From Gemmatimonadaceae bacterium (GTDB taxonomy: Bacteria; Gemmatimonadota; Gemmatimonadetes; Gemmatimonadales; Gemmatimonadaceae), in the NCBI GenBank assembly GCA_025453855.1, contig JALOPO010000534.1:1-5001 (forward strand): a stretch of 5,001 bases of DNA, in the 5' to 3' direction. This document shows, piece by piece, positions 1-5,001 of this stretch. A model generated the notes under the pieces. That model ran no database searches, was not told the DNA's origin, and was given only the letters and a program-made list of their open reading frames with translations. The translations under genes were made by a program, and so were the position numbers. Position 1 is the stretch's first letter. The number at the start of each line of letters is the position of its first letter.

Positions 1-101
1 CCTCGGGAGTGCGGGCACGAAACCCGCCCCGGGGGTGTTCCAGACGTGCCGTGGCGGTGGAACGCTCTCCGGTCGCAGCACCCCAGCCTTCCGGAGCTTC
101 C
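1..101 (+). promoter_or_regulatory. Structured leader upstream of tspO with a masked ribosome binding site
   Basis: This non-coding stretch contains three consecutive inverted repeats. Hairpin 1 pairs 1-7 with 28-34 (one G-T wobble) and 11-15 with 23-27. Hairpin 2 pairs GTTCCA at 37-42 with TGGAAC at 58-63. Hairpin 3 pairs CTCCGG at 67-72 with CCGGAG at 91-96. The right arm of hairpin 3 contains the Shine-Dalgarno GGAG (93-96), five bases before the tspO ATG, so folding would hide it. GGGGTG at 32-37 is also complementary to CACCCC at 79-84 in loop 3, and 14-19 is complementary to 45-50, so a pseudoknot or kissing contact is possible. I do not recognise a known riboswitch class. Hairpin 1 could instead be the terminator of a gene left of the window, although no T-run follows it. 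GC-rich DNA gives chance pairings, and the left end is cut by the window. Confidence 0.35.
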
Positions 102-626
102 ATGTCGATGCCCACCTTCCTGTCCGACCCCGCCTCGCTCGCCTTCCTCGGCGGGATCGTCGTCACGGCGATGCTGGGCGGCTGGGCGACGCGCATCGAC
201 GGGTGGTATCGCGCGCTGGCCAAGCCGCGCTGGCAGCCCCCCGACTGGGCCTTCCCGGTGGTCTGGACGATCGTCTTCGCATGCGTCGGGATCGCGCTGC
301 TGCGCGCGTGGCCGCTGCTCGAGGGTGGATGGCGCACCGCGCTGGTCGTCGCGGCCGTGGCGAACGGGGTGAGCAATTTCGGCTGGTCGCTGGCCTTCTT
401 CCGCAGCCGGCGCCCCGACGTGGCGCTCTGGGTCTGCGTGCCGCTGCTCGTGACGATCGTCGCCCTGCTCGCCATCTGCTGGCACGCATCGCCGGTGGCG
501 GGGCTCTTCGTCCTCCCCTACCTCGTGTGGGTGTCGATCGCGACGAAGCTCAACGCGACGATCATCGCCCTCAACAGCATGCCCGCGGGCGTCACGCGCA
601 CCGGCGAGGCGCCCGTCCCGCGTTGA
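102..626 (+). CDS. tspO: TspO/MBR family protein (tryptophan-rich sensory protein)
   Basis: This is an intact 174-residue TspO/MBR (translocator/peripheral benzodiazepine receptor) homologue, close to the usual family length of about 160. These proteins are five-helix membrane proteins that bind porphyrins and other hydrophobic ligands and, in bacteria, modulate tetrapyrrole, light or stress responses. Family hallmarks are visible: W35-Y36 and the KPRWQPPDWAFPVVW block (residues 41-55), the N92-F-G-W-S-x-x-F-F motif at the third helix, and LPYLVWVSIATKLNATIIALN near the C-terminus (138-158). Hydrophobic helices lie at about 12-28, 49-70, 79-99, 107-127 and 131-156. The ATG at 102 is preferred because GGAG lies five bases upstream and the residues before it in the same frame are low-complexity and unlike the family. 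An in-frame ATG at 108 is the alternative. The gene converges with the LysM gene, with only 24 bp between the stops. The product name is secure; the ligand in this organism is unknown. Confidence 0.93.
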   Translation: MSMPTFLSDPASLAFLGGIVVTAMLGGWATRIDGWYRALAKPRWQPPDWAFPVVWTIVFACVGIALLRAWPLLEGGWRTALVVAAVANGVSNFGWSLAFFRSRRPDVALWVCVPLLVTIVALLAICWHASPVAGLFVLPYLVWVSIATKLNATIIALNSMPAGVTRTGEAPVPR

Positions 627-650
627 TCGTGGCAGCGCCGCGAGGCGGGC

Positions 651-950
651 TCAGCCGTCGTCGCGGGGGATGTGCAGCACCATCCCGGCCACGAGTTGCG
701 CCGGGTTCGAGCCGATCACCTGCCGGTTGGCGTCGAAGAGCTCCTTCCAGCGCGTGGCGTCGCCGTAGGCGCGCCGGGCGATGCTGGCGAGCGTCTCGCC
801 GTCGATCACCACGTGCCGCGTGGGATCGACCGGCGCCGGTGCCGGCCGCACGACCGGCGCCGGACTGCGTTCGGCCTGACGAAGACGGCGGGCGGCGCTG
901 CTGCGCTTGCGGGACATCGGAGCGACGGGGCGACTGGACGCATCGGCCAT
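651..950 (-). CDS. Small LysM domain protein
   Basis: The gene encodes 99 residues with one complete LysM domain at about residues 46-95: HVVIDGETLASIARRAYGD, then W68-K-E-L-F-D-A-N, ending in G89-M-V-L-H-I-P. LysM modules bind N-acetylglucosamine-containing polymers such as peptidoglycan, and also occur in some phage-tail and spore proteins. The first 45 residues are basic and then Pro/Ala-rich (PAPVVRPAPAPV), giving a flexible linker with no recognisable signal peptide, so how it would reach the cell wall is unclear. The ATG at 950 has GAGGGG four bases upstream on the minus strand; the internal Met at residue 12 has no such site. It lies 37 bp behind the SPW-like membrane protein gene on the same strand and is probably the last gene of that transcription unit. 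The function beyond glycan binding is unknown, and the lack of a secretion signal leaves a cytoplasmic adaptor role open. Confidence 0.82.
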   Translation of the reverse strand: MADASSRPVAPMSRKRSSAARRLRQAERSPAPVVRPAPAPVDPTRHVVIDGETLASIARRAYGDATRWKELFDANRQVIGSNPAQLVAGMVLHIPRDDG

Positions 951-987
951 GGCACCCCTCGCGCCACGCCGGCGCTGGAATCACGCC

Positions 988-1422
988 TCACCCACGCGTC
1001 CCGGACAACGGACGTGCAGGCTCAGCGGTGATGCAGCACGTGCACCGTCGTCCGGCAAGTGTCGTGCGCGGCGAGCGACCCAGCGCCAGGAAGAAGGTGC
1101 GCGCCGGCTTGTGATCGCTGAAGCCGAGGAGCCATGGCATCGCCGGGAGCGCGGCGCCGATGGCGAGCTCGGCCGCCCCGTGAGCCTTGAACGGGACGAG
1201 GCGCCTCGCCGACAGCGGGTAGTCGGTCACGCCCGAGAGCGCGGTGTAGCCGGCCGCGAGCGAGTCGCAGAGCATGCGCGCCGGCCGTGGGAAGTCCCAG
1301 ATGCGCGGCGCCGCGGCGACGAGCGCCGAGGTGACGTAGTCGATGGCGCCGTGCATGGTGGGCGAGATCGGCTTGCCCGACGCGCGCAGCGAGCGCACGG
1401 ACGACGATGCGGGATACGACAT
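988..1422 (-). CDS. SPW-like small membrane protein with disrupted C-terminal helix
   Basis: The frame from ATG 1422 encodes 144 residues. GAGG four bases before this ATG decides the start; an ATG at 1446 in the same frame has no ribosome site. Residues 22-115 look like a small multi-helix membrane protein with two related halves: AAPRIWDFPRPARMLCDSLAAG (written in part: P39-R-I-W-D-F, R46-P-A-R, A56-A-G) and P93-A-M-P-W-L-L-G-F, K105-P-A-R, L112-A-L-G. The second half resembles the SPW repeat (PF03779: P-W-x-L-G-F). Half one continues into a hydrophobic helix (YTALSGVTDYPL). Half two stops being hydrophobic after G115 (about base 1079) and becomes Arg/Cys-rich (residues 116-144). The +1-shifted frame there instead ends in TVHVLHHR and a stop at 1022-1024. 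This suggests an out-of-frame deletion that removed helix 4. It sits 40 bp downstream of the creatininase gene. Its role is unknown. Confidence 0.68.
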   Translation of the reverse strand: MSYPASSSVRSLRASGKPISPTMHGAIDYVTSALVAAAPRIWDFPRPARMLCDSLAAGYTALSGVTDYPLSARRLVPFKAHGAAELAIGAALPAMPWLLGFSDHKPARTFFLALGRSPRTTLAGRRCTCCITAEPARPLSGTRG

Positions 1423-1462
1423 GGAGCCTCGTGAGGCGCATTCCATGAGTGCACGGTGCGGC

Positions 1463-2233
1463 CTACGCGCCCTCGTACAACGTGGCCAGGTCCGCGTGTG
1501 CGAACTCGACGAGGAAGTCGGCGATCGCCGCCGTCACCGCGGCCACGTAGCGCGCGCCCTTGGCGGCCGAGGCCGCGCGCGGATCGCCGATGCCCGTGTC
1601 GCGTGTGACGCGCGTCCACGGTCGCGGTGTCCAGACGCGCCCGTCGCGCATGGCGGTGATGCGCGGTCGTCGCGCGGCGCCATCACCTGCCTCGGCGAGA
1701 TCGCGCACGAGCGCCGGAGCGATGTGCTGCATCACGCTCGTCTCGAGTTCACCGGCATGGTCGCCCGGTTCCTCGAAGTAGGGCGCGGCCGGGACGAACT
1801 GCCACCAGTCGAGCGTGCAGACGAGGACGCGCGTGCGCGGCACGAGCTCGCGGATGAGCGGCTTGAAGTCGTTGCCGCCGTGCCCGTTGAACAGCAGCAG
1901 GCGATCGATCCCCTGCCCCTCGAGCGCCTGCACGAGGTCGCCGAGGACGGCGAGCTGCGTGGACGGCGACATGTTGCAGGTGAGCGGGATGTCGAGCTGC
2001 GGCGTGTTGACGCCGAAGGGGACGGTGGGGAGCACGGCGAGCCGTGCCCCGCGCTCCCACGCTGCACCGGCGGCCGCGGCCGCGAGGGCGTCGCACTGGT
2101 AGGTGTCGGTGCCGTACGGGAGGTGGGTGTTGTGCGCCTCGGTGGCGCCCCACGGGAGGATGGCGCCCTGCCAGCGCGTGTCACGCACATGTGGCCAGGG
2201 GCACTCGGCGAGGACCCACGGACGGAATGCCAT
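1463..2233 (-). CDS. Creatininase family amidohydrolase
   Basis: This is an intact 256-residue member of the creatininase family (PF02633), metal-dependent cyclic-amide or amide hydrolases that include creatininase, the mycofactocin peptidase MftE and FAPy/formamide hydrolases of flavin and deazaflavin synthesis. Core motifs are present: L26-P-W-G-A-T-E32-A-H34-N-T-H37-L-P-Y-G-T-D43 with the E/H/D metal ligands, N116-G-H118-G-G-N121, and D158-H159-A-G-E162-L-E164-T-S. In Pseudomonas creatininase a glutamate follows the second-motif histidine by two; here that position is G120, as in many other family branches, so true creatinine hydrolysis should not be assumed. The C-terminus (TGIGDPRAASAAKG to FLVEF) is family-typical. 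The ATG at 2233 is nearly forced, since an in-frame TAG lies nine bases upstream. No Shine-Dalgarno is visible, so translation may be leaderless. No signal peptide; cytoplasmic. It heads a likely operon with the membrane protein and LysM genes. The substrate is unknown. Confidence 0.9.
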   Translation of the reverse strand: MAFRPWVLAECPWPHVRDTRWQGAILPWGATEAHNTHLPYGTDTYQCDALAAAAAGAAWERGARLAVLPTVPFGVNTPQLDIPLTCNMSPSTQLAVLGDLVQALEGQGIDRLLLFNGHGGNDFKPLIRELVPRTRVLVCTLDWWQFVPAAPYFEEPGDHAGELETSVMQHIAPALVRDLAEAGDGAARRPRITAMRDGRVWTPRPWTRVTRDTGIGDPRAASAAKGARYVAAVTAAIADFLVEFAHADLATLYEGA

Positions 2234-2302
2234 GGACGGAAGCTACGGTGCGTCGCCTCGGCGGCGCCCGGCGGCGCGGGCGCGAGCGGCACGTCACCAA
2301 GG

Positions 2303-2318
2303 CGTCATGACGTTGACC
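2303..2318. promoter_or_regulatory. Palindrome overlapping a TTGACC box in the divergent intergenic region
   Basis: The 195 bp between the divergent creatininase and esterase starts holds a perfect 10-bp palindrome, CGTCATGACG (2303-2312), immediately followed by TTGACC (2313-2318), which resembles a sigma-70 -35 box for the plus strand. No convincing -10 box follows 17 bases later, so the promoter reading is weak. The position between divergent genes suits a regulator's operator. This is an inference from symmetry and location only. Confidence 0.22.
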
Positions 2319-2382
2319 CGTACCCGTCGGCCGTGGCCGCACCGCCTCCCCTCGCCGCCCGGCGCACGATTGATTGCCTCGG

Positions 2383-2400
2383 CGGCCGCGGCCGCGGCCG
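2383..2400. repeat. 18-bp GC palindrome upstream of the esterase gene
   Basis: CGGCCGCGGCCGCGGCCG is a perfect self-complementary sequence ending 28 bases before the esterase ATG. It could fold in the 5' leader or act as a protein-binding site, but it is also simple (GCGGCC)n-type sequence that can arise by slippage in GC-rich DNA. Its function is unknown. Confidence 0.35.
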
Positions 2401-2428
2401 TCCCACCTGTCCTCCCCGCCCGACCGCC

Positions 2429-3277
2429 ATGCAGTTCGTCGACCCGCGCCTCCCCCGCCGCCTCGATGGCTGGCGCAGCCCGTCGCTCGGCCTCCAGATG
2501 CCGATCGTGACCTACGGCTACGCCGGCCCACCGGTGCTCCTCTACCCCACCGCCGCCGCCGACTACCTCGAGAACGAGCGCTTCTTCCTCGTGAAGGCGG
2601 TCGAGCCGCTCCTCTTCGCGGGGCGGCTTCGCCTCTTCTCCATCGACAGCATCAACAGCCACGCCTGGATGGACCGCACGGTCGCCGTCCCCGAACAGGC
2701 GCGCCGGCAGGCGATGTACTCGCGCTACGTGGAGGAGGAGGTCGTCCCCTACATGCGGCACGTGGTCGGCGATGCGCACGCGCGCGCGATCACGACCGGC
2801 GCGAGCTTCGGCGGCTTCCACGCCGCCAACCAGTTCTTCCGGCGCCCGGAGCTCTTCGGGGGCGTCATCGGCATGGCGGCCTTCTACGACCTCGAGCGCG
2901 GCTACTTCAAGGGGTTCAGCAACGACGACTGCTACTTCAACAACCCCATGTGGTACGTGCGCAATGCGTCGGGGCGTCACCTCGACCTGCTGCGTCATCA
3001 CGGGCGCATCGTGCTCGCCACCGGGCAGGGCGCCTACGAGGCCCCGGAGGCCTCGCGCCGCTTCTCGCGCCTGCTCGACGAGAAGCAGATCCCGCACTGG
3101 CTCGACGTCTGGGGCCACGACGTGAGGAGAAGCTGGGGTTCTGATGCGGGTGGCGTCGCGCTGGCGGTTGCCGGCCACCATCCTGTCGATCATGGCGCTC
3201 GTGCGCGTCGCGGTGCTCGCGGCGCAGCCCGCGCGACCGGAGGCCACCGCGCCCGGCCGGCTGCGCAGCATCCGTGA
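2429..3277 (+). CDS. Esterase-D-like alpha/beta hydrolase, C-terminus probably disrupted
   Basis: Residues 1-232 (2429-3124) match the putative-esterase alpha/beta hydrolase family (PF00756-like). Landmarks: W15-R-S-P-S-L-G near the N-terminus, PVLLYPTAAADYLENE, G124-A-S126-F-G-G with the nucleophile serine, N165-D-D-C-Y-F-N-N-P, V195-L-A-T-G, and L-D-V-W-G-H230-D-V. Relatives then have a His-Asp-Trp motif carrying the catalytic histidine, about 15-20 further residues and a stop. Here GHDV is followed by RRSW and the frame runs on to 3277 as Arg/Ala-rich sequence that overlaps the next gene by 134 bases, clearly a shadow of that gene. At 3123-3129, out of frame, TGAGGAG looks like the original stop fused to the ribosome site of the next gene. 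A short out-of-frame deletion near 3122 explains all this. The enzyme may be inactive, or the sequence may be in error. Start: ATG 2429 fits family length; no Shine-Dalgarno is seen. No signal peptide. The substrate is unknown. Confidence 0.75.
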   Translation: MQFVDPRLPRRLDGWRSPSLGLQMPIVTYGYAGPPVLLYPTAAADYLENERFFLVKAVEPLLFAGRLRLFSIDSINSHAWMDRTVAVPEQARRQAMYSRYVEEEVVPYMRHVVGDAHARAITTGASFGGFHAANQFFRRPELFGGVIGMAAFYDLERGYFKGFSNDDCYFNNPMWYVRNASGRHLDLLRHHGRIVLATGQGAYEAPEASRRFSRLLDEKQIPHWLDVWGHDVRRSWGSDAGGVALAVAGHHPVDHGARARRGARGAARATGGHRARPAAQHP

Positions 3278-4349
3278 CTGGGAACTCGGCTGCGATCACG
3301 CACGGCGCTGCGAGGCACTCGGCCATCCCCCCGAGGCCAACACCGACCACCCCGCGGCGCTGCGCATCGATCGGGACGGTACGCCCGAGGCGGCGCCCGT
3401 GGTGCGCCTCCTGCTCGACGGCGTATGGGGGCCGCGCAGCGACGCGCCGCCGCTCCCGGCGCGCATCCGCATCGTCCCGATCAGCGACGGCGGCTCGACG
3501 CCGGCATCGACCACGCTCCTCACGCTCGACCGGGCGCGGATCCGGGATTGCGACGGCGCGCGCGAGATCACCTTCACGGCGAGCGAGGCCACACGCCTGC
3601 TCGACACCTTCCGGCACGCCTACGAGCTGCTCGTCGTCGGCACGCGCGACACCGACACGCTCGGCCTCGTCTCGCTCGCGGGCTCGCAGGCGACGCTCCT
3701 CGCCATGGACGAGTACCAGCGCCGGCTCGGCACCGTGACGGCGCTCGTCCGCCGCGGTGATCGCGCCGCCGCGACCATCCCGGCGCCATCGGCGCTGCCC
3801 GTGGTGCGTGTCGTGCCGCCGTCGCCGGCGCTCGCGGCACGGCTGCCCGATACCGCCGCTCGCCGCCAGATCGTGCAGGCCGTGGTGCGCGCCCAGCGCG
3901 CCGCCCTCACCCCCTGCGACCGCGGCGAGGGTGGCATCCCCGAGGACGGCACGCGCGACGCCGTCGCCCCGCTCGACGAGGTGCGCTGGCTCGTGGAAGT
4001 GGCCTGCTACCGAGGCGCCTACAACTTCGGCTCGCTCTGGTTCGTGGTGCCGCGCGCCGCGCCACGGCAGGCGGCGCTCGCGAGCTTCATGCGGCGCGAC
4101 GCGGCCGGTCGCGAGCAGCCACGGCCAGGCGCGATGCCTGCGACGCTCGTCAACGCCTCCTTCGACGCCAAGGCGGGCACGCTCGGTGGGCTGAACAAGG
4201 GGCGCGGCCTTGGCGACTGCGGCGAGATCGAGCAGTGGGGGTGGACGGGCACGCACTTCGAGTTGCTCGACCGCACCGAAAGCTACGCCTGCCGCGCCAT
4301 CGGGCCCGCTGCGTGGGTCACCACCTACCGCGCCACGCGAGCGCCGTAG
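3144..4349 (+). CDS. Secreted DUF1176 domain protein
   Basis: This 401-residue protein matches the DUF1176 family (PF06674), secreted or periplasmic proteins of unknown function. The N-terminus is a signal peptide: basic MRVASRWR, a hydrophobic core to about residue 25, and likely cleavage after A27. Family landmarks follow: R44-D-W-E-L-G-C50-D with C56-E-A-L-G, the D-E-Y-Q-R-R-L-G-T-V-T-A-L-V-R-R-G block around 190-207, W-L-V-E-V-A-C-Y-R-G-A-Y-N in the second half, and K352-G-R-G-L-G-D-C359-G near the end with W-G-W-T-G and Y381-A-C383. The paired cysteines suggest disulfides outside the cytoplasm. The ATG at 3144 is chosen because the signal peptide begins there; GGAG at 3126-3129 is 14 bases upstream, rather far, and a G-run at 3135-3138 is closer. 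It follows the esterase gene directly and is probably cotranscribed with it. The reading frame looks intact. No catalytic function can be assigned. Confidence 0.87.
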   Translation: MRVASRWRLPATILSIMALVRVAVLAAQPARPEATAPGRLRSIRDWELGCDHARRCEALGHPPEANTDHPAALRIDRDGTPEAAPVVRLLLDGVWGPRSDAPPLPARIRIVPISDGGSTPASTTLLTLDRARIRDCDGAREITFTASEATRLLDTFRHAYELLVVGTRDTDTLGLVSLAGSQATLLAMDEYQRRLGTVTALVRRGDRAAATIPAPSALPVVRVVPPSPALAARLPDTAARRQIVQAVVRAQRAALTPCDRGEGGIPEDGTRDAVAPLDEVRWLVEVACYRGAYNFGSLWFVVPRAAPRQAALASFMRRDAAGREQPRPGAMPATLVNASFDAKAGTLGGLNKGRGLGDCGEIEQWGWTGTHFELLDRTESYACRAIGPAAWVTTYRATRAP

Positions 4350-4363
4350 CAGCGCCGCGATCA

Positions 4364-4552
4364 ACAGCAGTTCATCACGGTGGGCACGGTGGGCACGGTG
4401 GACGTGCACCAACGATTGAACGCGGCGGGTACGGGGGTGACCGTCATGGTCGGCCCGTGCCCACCAGCATCACGGCAGCTCCACGATCATGCGAGGCCGT
4501 GGTACGGCGTCCATCCACCGTGCCCACCGTGCCCACCGTGATGAATCGCTGT
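4364..4552. repeat. Long inverted repeat of GGTGGGCAC units between convergent genes
   Basis: Bases 4371-4402 and 4514-4545 are exact reverse complements (32 bp). Extending outward to 4364-4402 / 4514-4552 gives 39 bp with two mismatches. Each arm is a short tandem array of the 9-mer GGTGGGCAC: copies at 4379-4387 and 4388-4396, and as GTGCCCACC at 4520-4528 and 4529-4537. Two more copies lie at 4457-4465 (in the 111-base spacer) and 4556-4564 (just outside). Inner and outer flanks also share GGGTACG (4427-4433) and CGTACCC (4582-4588). The element sits between the convergent DUF1176 and cupredoxin genes. It could be a REP/BIME-like or MITE-like element, a cruciform, or a two-way transcription stop. 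No transposase or clear target-site duplication is seen. Confidence 0.85.
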
Positions 4553-4626
4553 CGCGTGCCCACCGTGTCGAGTCGAGGTCGCGTACCCGCGCCGTGACCT
4601 GCTGTCGCCGACCGGGCGGAACGCAG

Positions 4627-4662
4627 ACGGCGCCGCGCCCCGCGAACGGGACGCGGCGCCGT
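4627..4662. terminator. Strong GC hairpin, candidate bidirectional terminator
   Basis: An 11-bp perfect stem pairs ACGGCGCCGCG (4627-4637) with CGCGGCGCCGT (4652-4662). Inside it, after a C-A mismatch, CCC (4639-4641) pairs with GGG (4648-4650) around a GCGAAC loop. It lies 28 bases past the stop of the minus-strand cupredoxin gene and 278 bases past the DUF1176 stop. No T-run follows on either strand, so intrinsic termination is inferred from the stem and position only; an mRNA 3'-end stabiliser is an alternative. Confidence 0.5.
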
Positions 4663-4689
4663 GCCGCATGCCGAGCGAGCGTCGTGCGC

Positions 4690-5001
4690 TCAGCGCACGC
4701 GCACCACGCCCGACATGCCGGGATGGAGCGTGCAGTCGTAGGCGAAATCGCCCACGGTGCCGAAGCGGCGACCGACGGTCGCGTTGCTCGTGGTCGGGAT
4801 TGGTGTCGGTGTCCCCGACGCCGTGCCCTGGAAGACCACGTTGTGGGCACGCGGACGAGCACGTTCACCGGCGCGAAGCTGAGCCCGGGCATGGTGACGC
4901 TGACCGTCGCCTGCGGGGCATCCTCGACGGTGATGTCCATCGTCCCGGCGCGGCCGTTGATGACCGCGCGCACCTGCGCCGCGCCGGGCGCGACGGCGGT
5001 G
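4690..5001 (-). pseudogene. Ig-like plus cupredoxin protein, frameshifted in the copper domain, 5' end outside the window
   Basis: Reading leftward from 5000, one frame gives the end of a bacterial Ig-like (Big_2-type) domain (PGAAQVRAVINGRAGTMDITV) followed by the first strand of a plastocyanin-like domain, VTMPGLSFAPVNVLVRV. After about base 4848 that frame becomes Arg-rich nonsense. A different frame continues the domain: AHNVVFQG, then TVGRRFGTVGDFAY and YDCTLHPGMSGVVRVR with a TGA at 4690-4692. Blue-copper ligands are all visible: His in AHN, then Cys, His and Met in C-T-L-H-P-G-M. Relatives have about 8-12 residues (G-x-x-V-x-W-x-N type) between the first strand and AHNV; here they are missing and the frame changes, which fits an out-of-frame deletion. 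It would be an exported copper or surface protein. A gene caller might report a false GTG start at 4973. Real pseudogene or sequence error cannot be told apart here. Confidence 0.78.

Noticed and set aside
627..650. Terminator between the convergent tspO and LysM genes
   Set aside because: Only a 4-bp stem (CCGC 638-641 with GCGG 645-648) is visible, without a T-run; it is too weak to call.
35..1114. A 359-residue plus-strand frame overlapping tspO and the LysM gene
   Set aside because: It is out of frame with tspO and antisense to LysM, and its Arg/Ala-rich sequence resembles no protein family.
1343..2428. A long stop-free plus-strand frame running into the esterase, which could be read as a 644-residue protein
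   Set aside because: The part before 2429 is antisense to the well-supported creatininase gene and is composed of Arg/Glu/His-rich sequence typical of a shadow frame in GC-rich DNA. Only the portion from 2429 has family motifs.
2294..3271. A 325-residue minus-strand frame opposite the esterase
   Set aside because: It has no recognisable domain and the Val/Glu/His/Ala-rich composition expected from the complement of a GC-rich coding strand.
2937..4412. A 491-residue minus-strand frame opposite the DUF1176 gene
   Set aside because: Arg/Gly/Ala-rich with no motif. The plus strand here carries a signal peptide and the full DUF1176 pattern, so this is a shadow.
4371..4564. CRISPR-like repeats
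   Set aside because: The units are 9 bp, mostly tandem without spacers and in both orientations, and there are no cas genes. This is not a CRISPR array.
4487..4669. Small frames encoding HGGHGGHGG peptides
   Set aside because: The peptide repeat is just the translation of the 9-bp DNA repeat array. No start signal or conserved flank supports a protein.

Overview
This 5 kb window is very GC-rich (roughly 70% by eye), and its genes use almost only G/C-ending codons. It looks like a chromosomal segment from a Gram-negative-type soil or environmental bacterium. The gene mix suggests Gemmatimonadota or a similar phylum: a DUF1176 secreted protein, a cupredoxin ending in a CTLHPGM motif behind an Ig-like domain, an SPW-like small membrane protein and an esterase-D-type hydrolase. 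The phylum is an inference, since no marker gene is present. I see no rRNA, tRNA, CRISPR array, transposase or phage gene.

Layout. Bases 1-101 form a leader with three nested or adjacent inverted repeats. It precedes tspO (102-626, +), an intact five-helix TspO/MBR protein. Three minus-strand genes converge on tspO and are spaced like an operon, read from right to left: a creatininase-family amidohydrolase (2233 to 1463), 40 bp, an SPW-like small membrane protein with a disrupted last helix (1422 to 988), 37 bp, and a small LysM protein (950 to 651). A 195-bp divergent intergenic region (2234-2428) contains a 10-bp and an 18-bp perfect palindrome. To its right, on the plus strand, are an alpha/beta-hydrolase esterase with a damaged C-terminus (from 2429) and, directly behind it, a secreted DUF1176 protein (3144-4349). 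A 340-bp convergent intergenic region follows. It holds a striking 32-bp perfect inverted repeat (39 bp with two mismatches) built of 9-bp GGTGGGCAC units, and a separate strong GC hairpin. The window ends inside a minus-strand Ig-like/cupredoxin gene (4690 to beyond 5001) that is frameshifted within its copper domain.

How the genes relate. No single pathway links them. The creatininase, membrane protein and LysM genes may be cotranscribed, and the esterase and DUF1176 genes are tightly coupled. The most notable result is not a new system but a pattern. Three of the seven genes lose frame and conserved residues at one discrete point each: the SPW-like protein near 1079, the esterase near 3122 and the cupredoxin near 4850. 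The sequence after each break still ends in a plausible C-terminus or gene end. This looks like three short out-of-frame deletions, which means either real gene decay or systematic assembly/sequencing deletions in GC-rich DNA. The repeat element at 4364-4552 and the structured tspO leader are the best non-coding candidates for follow-up.
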